Source of the DNA: JABSOG01 sp041583135
Lineage (GTDB): Bacteria; Pseudomonadota; Gammaproteobacteria; Enterobacterales; Alteromonadaceae
DNA: 64,000 nucleotides
Assembly (NCBI GenBank): GCA_041583135.1
Contig: JBFHGJ010000015.1
Span: forward strand, 1 to 64,000
Direction: 5' to 3'
Shown here in pieces: positions 36,101 through 47,600 of the stretch (position 1 is the stretch's first letter; each line of letters starts with the position of its first letter). The position numbers were made by a program, and so were the translations under genes. A model generated the notes under the pieces. The model saw nothing but the letters and a program-made list of their open reading frames with translations, did not search any database and was not told where the DNA came from.

Positions 36101-38673
36101 CCTTCCTCGACTTTGAGCGCAACGCCAGATACGTCCTTAGCGTATCGGCTACCGATGCCCAAGGCGCCGCAGGTTTTGGTCAAGTCACCATCGACGTCAC
36201 CGAAGTCGCGGAAAATGTCTCCTTGATTGCCGACAGCGCCTTTGGCAATACCGGCATCACCGGCTTAACCGCCTCAAACGGTTTTGCCTATGACAACAAA
36301 GACACCCCTAATGCCGCAGTCATGGACAGTAGCGGTAAAACCGTCGTTGTCGGCAGTGTAGACAACAACAATAACGATATCGCCCTGACTCGCTTTACCA
36401 ACGATGGCAAAATCGACAGCGACTTCGGCATACAAGGCGTGTTGACCAAAGATCTGGGCTACTTTGAGTCCGCTAAGGCCGTAGACGTCGATAGCAGCAA
36501 CAACATCTACATTGCAGGGGAAGTTTTCAACGGCACCAGCACCGAAATATTCGTTGCCAAAGTGCTCTCAAACGGCACCTTGGACAGCAGCTTTGGCAGT
36601 GGTGGCGTAGTTGTATCGTCTATGGCCAACAGCAGCTTGAAAGTCGCCGACGTGTTGGTTCATGCCAACGGCTCTGTTGCGGTACTGGCGGGGATCAACA
36701 ATCAATTCAGTTTGCTCAAATACAGCGCCTCAGGTTCAGTCGATTCCACCTTAAACATCGATTTAAGTGGCGACTATGACACCCCGACCGCCATGACCGA
36801 GCAAGCTGACGGCAAAGTGCTATTGGCAGGCTATACCGCCGATAGCACCAATCAATTCAACTATGACTTTGCCGTAGCAAGAGTAGACTATGCCACCATG
36901 ACACTCGATACCGGCTTTGGTAGCGAAGGCAGCAAGGTATTTGATTCAGGCCATCGCTATGACGAGCAGGTCTATGACGTTGCCGTCAATAGCAGTGGCA
37001 ATATTGCCTTGGTTGGCGCCATCGCTGCCGGTACCAACATCTATGATGCAGTGCTGGCCGTACTCGACAGCAGTGGCAATCTCAGTGAAACAACCGGCAG
37101 CAACGGTGTCAAGGTCATCGATGCCGATAACGACAATGGCGCAGGCACTGGCAGCTCTTATGCGACCAGTGTGGTGTTTGACGCCAGCGATCACCTATTT
37201 GTTGGTGTGCAAACTGGCATCAGCGAAAGCACTCAAGACTTCGCCGTAGCCAAGTTAGACCTTGCCGGTCAACTCGACAGCGGCTATGGCGCCGCTGGTA
37301 TCGCTGTTAAAGACTTAAAATCCGGGCAAAACAAAATGGTCAGAGCCATGCTAGATAGCAACAATCAAGCCGTGGTCGCCACCAGTATTGAAGGCTCGCA
37401 AAATCAAGATTTTGCCATTGCCCGCTTTACTGCCACCGGTTCGTTCGACACCAGCTTTGCTCACAACGGCTACACCTTTAGCAACCACACGCCAAGTGAC
37501 GACACCCTAAATGATGGCATCGAATTGAGCAGCTCAATCAATAGCGGTAAATTCATCTACACTGGCAGCGCCAGCGGCGTCGATGGTATTTCCGAGTTGA
37601 TCGTGGCCCGTTACTACAATGCCGGTGCATTAGACACCACTTTCGGCAATAGCGGCTACTTTAAACTGGGCAATCACGGCGTTAGCTCTTTGGTCGGACA
37701 CAGCGTTGTGGAATTAAGCGACGGCCGTATCGTCGTTGCCGGAAGCGAAGGCGATGAAGCCTTACTGGTCATGCTCGATTCGCAAGGTAACCTCGACACC
37801 AGCTTTGACAGTGACGGTATTAAAGTCCTCAGTCGAACCGCCAGCAACATCAAGTTGCAGATCCGCGCCATGGCACGCACTGGCAACGATCAACTGGTAT
37901 TTGCCGGTATCGCCGAAAATATCTCCAATGACGATATCGACATCTACTTAGGAAAAATCAATTTAGACGGTACACTAGATGATGGTTTTGGCTCGGCAGG
38001 CGAAGTATTGCAAAGTTTAGGCGGCAATGAAGGTGCGGCAGATATGGCGCTCAACACCGACGGTTCAATCGTGATAGCAGGTCGCCAACAGAACAACTCA
38101 GGACAAGATGACCGGGCATTGATCGCCAAATTTACCAGCACCGGCGCGCTTGATACAGGGTTTGCCGGGGGCAATGGTTATATTGCCATTGATGCCGATA
38201 CATCCATCAGCGACAACTCAGATCACCTACAAAGCATAGCACTAGACAGCAATGGGCTGATTTATGCTGTGGGCCACAGCAGTGGCAGCAATGGTAACCT
38301 CAGTGTCATTGTCAGTCTCAATGCGAACGGTAGCGTCAATAGCAGCTTCGATGGCGACGGCATTAAGACCATTGCAGCCAGTGTCGCTCGAGCCATCACA
38401 ATCGGCAGCAATAACCTGCCGGTTATCACCGGGGTAAAATACAATGCAACCGACGGTTATGACGATGTCTATGTGACTCGTTTGACCGCTGCGGGCAGCA
38501 TAGATACTTTATTCAACAACGGCAGTCTATTCCTTATCAACTTCAATGCCAGCGACGATGTCGTTGTTGTGAAGCTTTTGAGCAATGGCGGGTTAATGAT
38601 TGCCGGTAACAATCAGGTCAGTGGCTACGCGACGCAAGTGTGGTATCTACGTGCCTACAGGCTGGTGCAGTAA
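30130..38673 (+). CDS. Giant repeat lipoprotein: tandem-95 stalk, cadherin-like domain, delta-60 array
   Basis: A 2847-residue predicted surface lipoprotein. A lipobox LSACGSG gives lipidated Cys47 after an unusually long charged N-region; translation might instead begin at Met28. A Pro/Glu linker, a strand-rich domain and an FN3-like domain (about 215-305) follow. Then come about 17 tandem-95 type repeats (about 307-1927) of the form NDAPVA-DD ... EDT ... VLANDSD ... YTPN-NF-G-D, then one cadherin-like domain with SDVDDTQLLYAI and FDFERNARY-like Ca sites (about 1928-2030). The C-terminal 800 residues are a delta-60 array, with units such as NGTLDSSFGSGG. Likely an adhesin or cell-contact protein. 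The next giant gene starts one base after the stop, so they form an operon. Confidence 0.88.
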   Translation: MSDKKVLLNNNLPPKSEVESSSFQQSLMQPLRLTLISMLATVFLSACGSGGPDSVSETPSPQPEPSEPAEPTPVPLPYEVVEFDFTRAADGGAFRSENIQSQAFTNGSGQFKVPISGQSLSGNITVSLDVEDPEGIKAVYIGFSDNNLALQLSSCQSNCATTFSTTISGINPLAFGGTSGEQLLQLWVDDTAGNRSLVDSVSYNWQQTIVSGVSGNRVNNTIELSWNSLTNYLRYNVYVASEPNISSSNYASLADGQAFLALKNTSLTLTGKEDTKTFYTLVTAVDGSGESAFSEEMTFFGLEDAVDLPPTAVNDNFSLNEDNSISDNVLSNDFDTESEVLTVNPVPLTGVSNGTLTLDQQGNFSYTPNANFNGRDGFVYQISDGVGKTDTAVVIFTINQVNDAPIASPNRYNLDIATTSNLASSVLEVAAPGLLRNDVDIDSLNLSIVTEPVSAPTQGTLQLNADGSFIYTANSNASGEDSFVYQTIDDSGALSEQKTVVITFNAQTLAPIATTDHYSLQENQVFVTDNSSPNTLSVLSNDSDGDDPQSLTVSGNIVEQPQNGVLAMNADGTFSYTPTSGYYGVDSFVYTVSDAQGNSAQAGVRLVVNRTNTTPIAVEDNYSLDEDTTFSADSVAGLLRNDFDADFDPISVNTSVLQQPLNGTVAVSADGSFSYTPVANFSGTDSFQYEVLDDSGATASAKVNLTVLNVNDPPVAIEDGASTSENVAVSIAVLDNDSDPEGDSLTIVQASVSANQGSVQIVNNQTLTFTPRANFVGTAQISYTISDGNGGTAQSSVIVLVGAANQAPVANDDSYSATEDEMLIINAASTQPILTANDSDGDGDVLIVVPQPVSNVSHGTLVLSASGNFTYQPNNNFFGTDSFEYQVSDNLGGTDVATVTITVNPVNDSPVAVDDTAQTAEETTMEVNVLANDVDVDGDSLTITSASASHGGVIISETQTLVYTPQQNYFGSDIINYSISDGNGGTDSAQVMMTVVNRNDTPSTTNDNATTLQNVAVTVDVLANDTDIDGDTLVLLDATADSGSVVINANNTLTFTPAQDFLGVATVDYTASDQAGGTAGGLLFVTVISGASPPVATDDTISTNEDTDVQIDVLANDSDADGDTLTIVEATADIGSVSISNNQLLYSPLADFNGTATINYTIADGTGNFDSAKVTVTVIPQNDAPIANNDELITNEDSSGTVNVLANDSDDGNSLRVSAAQAGNGSVVILPDFSLLYTPAADFNGSDIINYTAEDEQGLQAEAMVLVSVLPVNDPPIPQPDNAQIDEDTPLTINVVSNDSDIDSANLTVVAAEAANGTVEIVNSVSLLYQPNTNFNGSDTINYTISDGDGATASSAVSVTIVAINDAPVAQDDIAETNDGVAISIAVLSNDSDIDGDPLTITAASALHGSVVIDGGTTLRYTPNDGFAGDDTISYSIADPQGLSASASVAVKVYQVNDAPVAVDDSATTKEDTLVNINVLANDSDKDGQTLTVTEATATSGTVVIKADNTLDYTPNANFNGADTIVYAISDGALGTASAKVDVTVTAVNDAPVAADDSATTVEDTNVTIEVLANDSDVDDEVLLVNVVSVTNGGALVNPDNSITYFPEENFSGEALINYTVADAAGLTANAKVTITVTAVNDPPIANNDSAITQEDVPVNINVLSNDFDAEGDTLSVTIQSVSNGTATQSAGVISFVPTLNFNGEGQVVYQLSDGNSTAQAQVTINVVAVNDNPVAQADTVTVAEDSNNTIDVLSNDSDPDGDSLTVADAWANNGVVSINSDQSLQYSPDSNFSGLDVINYTVIDGQGGAGRSSVTITVTPVNDPPIAVPDELTIDEDTVTNIAVLVNDSDPDSGDTLRIINATTSSGSVSVINIGGSDLINYVPLQNFNGQATIAYTIADTDCASAQSCTEQHSDSAVVTVTISAVNDSPVVADASAQVAENASNGDTVVGVSASDVDDTQLLYAIVSGNIDSIFGINSATGQISVTDRTFLDFERNARYVLSVSATDAQGAAGFGQVTIDVTEVAENVSLIADSAFGNTGITGLTASNGFAYDNKDTPNAAVMDSSGKTVVVGSVDNNNNDIALTRFTNDGKIDSDFGIQGVLTKDLGYFESAKAVDVDSSNNIYIAGEVFNGTSTEIFVAKVLSNGTLDSSFGSGGVVVSSMANSSLKVADVLVHANGSVAVLAGINNQFSLLKYSASGSVDSTLNIDLSGDYDTPTAMTEQADGKVLLAGYTADSTNQFNYDFAVARVDYATMTLDTGFGSEGSKVFDSGHRYDEQVYDVAVNSSGNIALVGAIAAGTNIYDAVLAVLDSSGNLSETTGSNGVKVIDADNDNGAGTGSSYATSVVFDASDHLFVGVQTGISESTQDFAVAKLDLAGQLDSGYGAAGIAVKDLKSGQNKMVRAMLDSNNQAVVATSIEGSQNQDFAIARFTATGSFDTSFAHNGYTFSNHTPSDDTLNDGIELSSSINSGKFIYTGSASGVDGISELIVARYYNAGALDTTFGNSGYFKLGNHGVSSLVGHSVVELSDGRIVVAGSEGDEALLVMLDSQGNLDTSFDSDGIKVLSRTASNIKLQIRAMARTGNDQLVFAGIAENISNDDIDIYLGKINLDGTLDDGFGSAGEVLQSLGGNEGAADMALNTDGSIVIAGRQQNNSGQDDRALIAKFTSTGALDTGFAGGNGYIAIDADTSISDNSDHLQSIALDSNGLIYAVGHSSGSNGNLSVIVSLNANGSVNSSFDGDGIKTIAASVARAITIGSNNLPVITGVKYNATDGYDDVYVTRLTAAGSIDTLFNNGSLFLINFNASDDVVVVKLLSNGGLMIAGNNQVSGYATQVWYLRAYRLVQ
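31048..35910 (+). repeat. Array of about 17 tandem-95 repeats in the giant lipoprotein gene
   Basis: Each unit is about 90-105 codons and begins near a ND-P-A motif, such as NDAPVAVDDSATTKEDT. Units are well diverged at the DNA level, so this is an old array rather than a recent expansion. Acidic DSD/DxDxD clusters in most units suggest calcium binding between modules, as known for VCBS and cadherin-like repeats. Confidence 0.85.
36229..38670 (+). repeat. Delta-60 repeat array at the lipoprotein C-terminus
   Basis: About 11-12 units with the hallmark (G)-LD-FG-G, for example DGKIDSDFG, NGTLDSSFGSGG, GALDTTFGNSG and GSVNSSFDGDG, spaced by segments like VVVGSVDN and IYIAGEV. Such arrays are expected to fold as one or two beta-propellers, here at the distal end from the lipid anchor. 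Confidence 0.8.
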
Positions 38674-38674
38674 C

Positions 38675-41600
38675 ATGAATAGACAAACTTTTAATTCCAA
38701 GCGGCAGGATAAATCGATTGTGAGCAGGATACTTTCTTTAGGGGCAATGTTGTTGACTATGGTCACGGCGTTAATGACCAGTTTACCGGCATGGGCAGGC
38801 ACACCGACCTTTTCCATTGCATTTTCGCCCACCACCATCGCCCCCGGTGCCACCTCGACCCTGACCTACACTATCAACAACAGTGCCAATAATGTCGGTA
38901 TCTCAAGCGTCGCTTTTAACAATACGTTACCGGCGGGCATGACCATTAAGGATCCCAACAATGCGTCTACCACTTGTAGCGGCGGTACTTTTACCGCGAC
39001 CGCCGGTAGCAACACAATTAACTTCAGCGACTATCGCATTGGTTTAGGAACCAGTTGTACGCTGTCGGTCGATGTCACCAGTTCAACCGGGGGTTCTCAC
39101 ACCAATACCACCAGCACGTTAACCAGTAGTGCAGGCAGTACAGCCGCAGCCAGTGCCACCTTAACAGTCGATACCGCAAGACCGGGTTTCTCAATGGCAT
39201 TTTCACCTTCGACCATTACCCCAGGTGGCGTTTCAACGCTGACTTATACGATTGATAACTCTTTAAATGGTACCAATGCCAGCTTGTTGGTCTTTACCCA
39301 TAATTTACCGGCAGGCATGACAGTTGCCTCCAATCCCAATACATCAGGCGGAACCTGCTCAGCCCTAACTTGGGCACCAAGCCCTGGTTCGTCCTCACTG
39401 AGTTTTCAAGGTGGCTTTCCAACCGTTAATGCCGGTTCGATCTGTACCGTTAAAGTCGATGTCACCGTAGCTTCTGCTGGCACATACCACACCACAACCG
39501 GAGATTTAAGCCAAAACAATAGTAACCCCAGTGGCCCTGCAAGCGCTCAATTGAACGTTGAAGTACCGTTTATGTACATGACCTTCCCCAACTATGCCGC
39601 ACCGGGAGCTTCGATTACATTAAGCTACACCATGACCAATGCCGATAGGCTCAATGACGCCACGGGTATCACGTTTAGCAACGACTTAAATGCCACATTA
39701 AGCGGCCTTGCGGCGACGGCCTTACCATCAACCGGCTTTTGCGGTGCTGGCTCGACCATTAGTGGCACCAGTAACATCACAGTTTCCAACGCTTCCCTCG
39801 CTTCCGGGACAAGCTGTACCTTCTCAATAACCGTGTTAGTGCCAAGCAATGCCGCTGCTGGCAGCTATACCAACAACACCAGTACCATTAATTTAGATTT
39901 GGGTGGGGCGACCACCAAAACAGCGGTCAGCAACACTTTGACAGTTAAAAAAGCGCCACGACTGACCATGTCATTTATCGATGACCCGACGGCCAGCGGG
40001 CAAGACGTCACGTTACGCTATACCTTGACCAATACCGATACTGCCAATACGGCCTCGGCAATAACCTTTACGACGTCACTTAACGACTCCTTTTCAGGTA
40101 CGGTGATCAAAACGCTACCAGCTGCCAACAGCTGTGGCTCAGGCTCTTCCTTTACGGCATCGGCCGACAGCAACAACAACCTAAATTTCACCACCACCAA
40201 CGCCAATCTTGCCGCTGGTGCCAATTGTACTTTTGACGTGATATTGACCATCCCGTCCGATGCCACTCCGGGGAGTTTTGTCTACACCAGCAGCTCGGTT
40301 AAAGCGACAATTTCGGGCGATACCCTGTATGGTAGTGCCGCTACCGATACCTTGGTGATAGTTGCCCCGCCCACTTTGCAGTTTGCCATTACCGAGTCCT
40401 CCGCAACCCCAGGCGCGACCGTGGCAGCTCAAATCACCATGAACTATAGCGCCAATGCCAGCGCAGATGTCACCGGCATCGGCTTCACTGTCGATTTAAA
40501 CAGCGCATTGAGCGGACTGGTGGCCACCAGCGCGACACAATCAAATGTCTGCGGCAGTGGTTCAAGCATCTCAGGCACCTCAACCCTGACCTTTAGTGGC
40601 GGCTCTTTATCTCCGGGTAACAGCTGTAGTTTCAGTATCACCTTACAAGTCCCCGGCAGCGCTCCGGCTGGCAGCATTACGGTAAACACATCAACGATCA
40701 CCGGCACAACCGCCAGTAAAGCCGTTACTGGCGCGGCGGCCTCTGACACGTTGTTAGTGACCGGCTTATCGCTTAGCCATCAATATCTCACCAATCCAAT
40801 TTTGGCCAACAATACCACGACCATACGCTATACCCTCACCAATGCGGCAACCGCGCAAGCAGCAACAGCCATAGCGTTTACCCATAGCCTCACTCAAGTC
40901 ATCAGCGGCATGGCCGTCAGTGGCGCATTAGCAACAACGCCTTGCGGCGCAAGCTCGACGCTGACAGGCACAACCACTTTGATCTTAAGTGGCGGTGAGT
41001 TGCAACCCGGTACCAGCTGTACCTTTGACGTCACTGTTCTAGTACCGGCAAACGCCGCCGATGGTATTAATAGCAGCATTACATCGGCACTAAGTGCAAC
41101 AGTGAATGCCAGCAACATTACGGCCGATGCTTCGAGCGCTTCGCTAACCGTTGAATCTTTGAGTGTCTTACTTTCTTCTACCGCAGGCAGCAGCACCTCG
41201 ACTTCACCAATACCGCTGAAAATCGACTTTAGCCGTGATGTCACAGGCTTTGCTCTTAGCGACTTAACCATTGCCAATGGCAGTGGTTCCAATTTTGCCG
41301 GTTCGGGCAAGTCTTATACCGTTGATGTCACACCAGCGGCCGACGGCAATGTCACCATTGATTTGGCAGCAGGTGTGGTGAATGACCAGGTATTTCCAGC
41401 GGTCACCAATCCAGCGGCAACCCAGCTGTCGATAGCCTACGCTGCCAGTCAACCGGTGCCGGTGCCCAGCCTTGTGATCAGTAGCCCAAGTGCCAGTAAA
41501 GCCAATAGCGGCCCGATCAGCTACACCATCACCTATACCAATGCCGAAACGGTAGGTTTGACTAGCTCACACATCACGTTAAATAAAACCGGCACAGCCA

Positions 41601-44600
41601 ACGCTTCAGTTGCCGTCACGAACGGCACAACAACGACACCAACAGTGACACTGAGCAGCATTTCCGGCGACGGCACCTTGGGTATTAGTCTTGCCGCCAA
41701 TACCGCCAGAAACAATACACAAACCGCTCCGGCAGCAGGCCCTAGCAGCACCTTCACTGTCGATAACACGGCGCCGAGCATTACTATCAGCAACGGTAGT
41801 GTCACCACAACCAATGCGCCATTCACCGCCACCTTTACCTTTAGCGAGGCGGTCAGTAATTTTGCCGTAGGCGACATCAGTGTAACCAATGCCGTTTTGA
41901 GTAGCTTCACCACCGTCAGTTCCAGTGTCTACACCGCGGTGGTAACACCGAGCGCCCAAGGCAATGTGACCTTAAGCGTAGCGGCCAACTCGGCCCAAGA
42001 TGCCACTGGCAACAACAATACGGTGTCCAATCAATTGACGGTGCTTTATGACAGCATCGCACCAACACTAAGCATTACCGGTCCTAAGGCGCCAACCAAT
42101 ACGGCATTTACCGCCACCTTCACCTTCAGTGAAGATGTGAGCGGTTTTACGCAAGCCGATATTGTGGTTGCCAACGGCGTATTGAGCAATTTCAGCGCAA
42201 CCAGCGCCAAAGTCTATACCACCACCGTTACCCCTTCGGCGCAAGGCAATGTCACATTAGATGTTGCAGCCAATGTCGCCAATGATGCCTCGGGCAACAA
42301 CAATAGTGCGGCAAGCCAGTACTCAGTTGAATATGATTCAGTTAAGCCGACGGTCGTCATCAGTGGTGGCGCCAACCCAACCAACGCCGCTTTTACCGCA
42401 ACAATCACGTTCAATGAAGACGTTAACGGCTTTACTCAAAGCGATCTGAGCGTCAGCAACGCAGTGCTGTCTAACTTCAGCGCCACCAGCGCCAAGGTTT
42501 ACACCGTCACAGTGACGCCTTCGGCCGACGGCACAGTAACAATAGACTTGGCCGCCGATACCGCCAATGACAACGCCACTAACGGCAATGCGGCTGCAAC
42601 ACAATATTCAACAGTCTATGATGGCACCAAACCAACGGTCGTCATTTCAAGCCCGGCGTCGGTAGTCAATGCCGCATTTGTCGCTACCTTCACTTTTAGC
42701 GAAGCCGTCAATGGTTTCAGCAGCGCCGATATCGCCGCAACCAATGCCGCCATCAGCAATTTTGCCGCAACCAGCAGCTCGGTTTACACCGCCACAGTCA
42801 CCCCGACAACCGAAGGTAATGTCTTACTAGACATCGCCAGCGGCGCTGCGCAAGACAATGCTGGCAACAACAACGACGCTGCCAGCCAATATACGGTAAA
42901 ATACGACATCACTGCGCCGACCTTGACCATCTCCGGTCCACAGGTCGCAACCAATGCTGCTTTTACCGCCACCTTTACTTTCTCTGAAGACGTCACCGGC
43001 TTTGATGCATCTGACATAAATACCGCCAATGCCGTATTGACTAACTTTGCCGCGACCTCGGCAAAAGTCTACACGGCAACCGTCACCCCTTCTTCACAAG
43101 GCACAGTGACACTAGATGTTGCTGCAAATCGCGCCATTGACAGTGCAGGCAACAACAATACCGCAGCCACTCAGTATGCGGTTACCTATGATACCGTCAA
43201 CCCGACCTTGGCGATCTCCAGCACCACCAACTCACCGACCAACACCGCATTTGCCGTCACCTTTACCTTTAGTGAAGAAGTCAGCGGCTTTACTGTGAAC
43301 GATGTTCAGGTCGGCAATGGCACGGCAACGAACTTTGTGACCACATCAGCAAGCGTCTATAGCGCGACCATTACGCCTAGTGCCGAGGGCAACGTCACTG
43401 TGAATGTCAACGCTTCGGCAGCGGCAGATAAAGCCGGTAACCTCAACACTGCGGCGACACCATTTAGCATGACCTATGACACCACAGGACCTACGGTAAC
43501 CATCATTGGCCCGAATACTCCAAGCAATGTTGCCTATACCCTAACCATTAATTTCTCGGAGGACGTGAGCGGATTTATCCAATCCGATATCAATGTCAGC
43601 AACGGCGTTTTATCCAACTTTGCCAGCAATAGCTCAAGCAGCTATAGCGTCTTGGTCACACCATCGGCGCAAGGCGATGTCAGCGTCAATGTGCCAGCCT
43701 CTGCTGCGCTCGATCTTGCCGGTAACGCCAATACCGCGTCGAACAATCATGTCATAACCTATGACACCATCGCGCCGACCGTGGTGATCACCGGCCCAAC
43801 CACGCCGAGCAATAGTGCGTTCACCGCCACCGTCACTTTCAGTGAAGATGTCACCGGCTTTGCGCAATCGGATATTATCGTCAGCAACGCCAGCTTGAGC
43901 AGCTTTAGCGCCACCAGTGCCAAGGTCTATACCGTCTTGGTCACTCCGACGGCGCAAAATACCGTCAGTCTCAACATCCCTACTGCGGCGGCAATCGATA
44001 GTGCCAACAACGGCAATAGCGCCGCCAATGAGTTTAGTGTTGTTTACGACTCGGTTGCCCCAACCGTGACTATCTCTGGCCCAAGAGTGCCACAAAACAG
44101 TGGCTTTAGCGCAACTTTTACCTTCAGTGAAGATGTCACTGGATTCACGGCATCAGACATTGTTGTCGGTAATGCCGTGCTCAGTAACTTTGCCACTACC
44201 AGCGCCAAGGTTTATACCGCAACCATCACCCCATCGTCACAAGGCAGCGTCACCCTTGATATTGCCGCCGCTGTCGCCCAAGACAGCGCAGGCAACAACA
44301 ATGACGCAGCAACACAATACACTGTGGATTACGATAGCGTTGCGCCAAGCTTAGTGATCTCTGGCCCCGCTGGACCTGTCAGCACCACCTTTACCGCCAC
44401 CTTTACCTTTAGCGAAGAGGTCAGCGGCTTTACCCAAGGGGATATTCAACTCAGCAACGCCTCTATCGCCAACTTTGCCACCAGTGACAATAAGATATTC
44501 ACCGCCTCTATCACTCCGATTAACAGCGGCGCCCTCACACTTAATGTTGCTGCTGCCACGGCGCAAGACTTAGCTGGCAACAACAATCTTGCGGCCAGCG

Positions 44601-47600
44601 AGTATTCGATCACCTACGATAACGTCAGACCCGGGATCAAACTGACCAGTCCCAGCTCATCGGTCAATGCGCCATTCACCACAACCATGACCTTTACTAA
44701 AGCAGTCAATAATTTCGATACCAGCAAGATAACGGTAACCAATGCCGCGCTGAGTAATTTCGACAGTAGTTCGGCGCCGGTTTATACCGTTTTGGTTACG
44801 CCAACGGCAGCCGGGCAAGTGTCTTTGGTCATCAACGAAGGTGTCGTCAGCGATGCGGCCAACAACACCAATACCGCGTCAAATACCCTTAATGTCCAAT
44901 ATGACACCTCGGTGCCGACTTTGGTTTCACTCTCACCGGCCAACGGTTCGGTTGATGTTGCGACCAAGCCAGAGTTGGTGCTTACCTTTAGCGAAAGTAT
45001 GCTCGCCGGAAGCAGCAACAACCTCATCAGCGTGAAGCAATTGAGCGACAATAGCGTTTTTGAGGCGGTAGCCGCCAATACTCAAGCCGTGACCATCGAC
45101 GGCAGTACGGTAAAAGTCGCCCTTTCGAAAACCATGGCCGAGTACACCCAGTATTACGTCACTGTTGATGCTGGCGCATTTACCGACCTCGCCAGCAATG
45201 CCTATGCCGGCTTCAACAACAATACGACATGGCAGTTTAAGGTTATAAACCTACCGCCTGTCACCGTGGCCGATGCCGTCGTCGTCGATGAAGACAACAG
45301 TGCCAAAATTGATATTTTGGCCAACGACAGCGGCAACAACAGCGACATCAACCCAGCTTCGGTGCTGTTCTCCAGCCTGCCGACCTCAGGTAAGGTGCAA
45401 CTCAACAGTGCCACCGGCTTGGTCACCTATACCCCGACGGCAAATTTCTACGGCAATGACAGTTTTAGCTATACCGTCAGTGACATGATAGGCGACAGGT
45501 CGGCCCAAACCAGTGTGAAGATCACCGTCAACGCAACCAATGATGCGCCGGTTGCCAACCATGATGTTGCCACAACAGCGCAAAACAATGCGCTAACCAT
45601 CAATGTTTTGAGCAACGACTCAGACCCGGACGGTTCACTCAACAGCGCCGGATTACGTATTGTCTCTAGACCTCACAACGGCTGGGTTGAAGTGATTGGT
45701 GGACAGGCACGCTACACGCCAAACACCAACTACCAAGGCACAGATAGCTTTGAATATGTAGCCATCGACAATGCTGGACTCACCTCTAACGCGGCGACGG
45801 TTTATGTCAATGTAAGCGGCAACAATATACCGCCGACAGCCAATGCCGACAGCACCAGCACCACTGAAGATAACAGTGTCAGCATAGATATACTCAGTAA
45901 CGACAGCGATAGTGACGGCAGTCTCGATACCAGCGCAGTGATTGTTCTCACCGCTCCGGGCAACGGCACTGCAACGGTCCAAAGCGGCGGCACTATCCTC
46001 TATACTCCGGCGAGCAACTATAACGGCAGCGATAGCTTTAGCTATATCGTAAAAGACAACCTTGGTGCCTACTCTAATTTGGCAACAGTGAGCGTCAGCA
46101 TTTCGGCGGTAAACGACGCGCCAGAGGCGTTAAACGATGTCTTGGTCTTACTCAACACCATAGACACCCACAGCTTAAATATTCTCGGTAACGACTTTGA
46201 TGTAGACGGCAGTATTACCACCGTAAATATCATCACTCAGCCGACTCAAGGCTCGTTGTCGCTCGATAGCGAAACCTTCTTGGTCAGTTACACCCCTAAC
46301 GCCGACTATAGCGGCACCGACAGCTTCACCTATCAAGTGCAAGACAACAATGGCGCCACCTCGGCCACGGCAACGGTCAGTATCGGCCGCAACGCCCCTA
46401 ACGAAGCACCACTTGCCAACGATGACCACGCTCAAACCCAAGAAGACAAATTTATCGCTATTGCGGTACTCAGCAACGACTCAGACAGCGACGGTGTGAT
46501 CGATCGCAGCTCGCTCACCATCACCTCAAATCCAACCAACGGTAGCGTGACGGTGAACCGTGCCGGTGGCGTGGTATTCTATACCCCCAACAGCAATTTC
46601 TCCGGTAACGACAGCTTTGTTTATCGGGTAGCAGACAATAATGGTGCCACAGCCACTGCAACCGCCCATATTCGCGTGATCGCGGTGAACGATGCGCCGG
46701 TCGCCGCCAGTCAAAATGTTCAAGTCAACGAAGACAGTTCGGTCAGCTTTAGTTTGACGGCTACCGACGCCGAAAACGATGGCCTGAACTACTTCCTCGA
46801 CCGTTATCCATCAAACGGCACACTGAGCGGCACGGTGCCCAACCTGACCTATACCCCGCAGGCCAACTTCAATGGCGCCGACAGTTTGACCTTCTACGTC
46901 GATGACGGCAACAGCCAATCGGCTAGTGCCACCATTACCCTAACGGTCAACGGCGTCAACGATCAACCACAGGCGAATTCACAACAGGTGCAGCTGTTAG
47001 AAGATACCTCGATTGCCATTTTCTTAAGCGGCAGCGATATCGATAATGACGCCCTGACCTATGTGATCACCTCAGCACCTGCCAACGGTATACTGACCGG
47101 TTCCGGCAATTCACGGGTTTATGCCCCCAGTGCCAATTTCTCCGGCTCAGACAGCTTTAAATTTGTGGTTAACGACGGCACGCAAAACTCGCCAGAGGCA
47201 ACGGTATCTATCACCGTCACTGGCTTCAACGACGCGCCAATTGCGGCCAGTCAAACGGTCACCACCAATGAGGACAACAGTGTTGCCATTACGCTATCGG
47301 CGGTAGACCCGGAAGGGGCGACGATCAATTACATTCTGACATCCAACCCAAGAAACGGCACTTTGAGTGGCTCGGCGCCGAATCTCAATTACACCCCCAA
47401 CAGCAACTTTGAAGGGACTGACAACTTTACCTTTACCGCCAGCGATGCCAGTCTGACCTCGGCCACGGCGACGGTCACCATCAACGTCAATGCGGTTAAC
47501 GATAGCCCGACGGTAAGAACACTTAATGTTACCGCCAACGAAGATGTGCCTTTGTCCATCACTTTGGTCGGCTCTGACATCGACAATACCAACTTAAGCT

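Noticed and set aside
38600..38674. Upstream extension of the second giant gene to an earlier ATG
   Set aside because: The extra 25 codons lie inside the lipoprotein gene and would bury the signal peptide; ATG 38675 gives a normal signal sequence.
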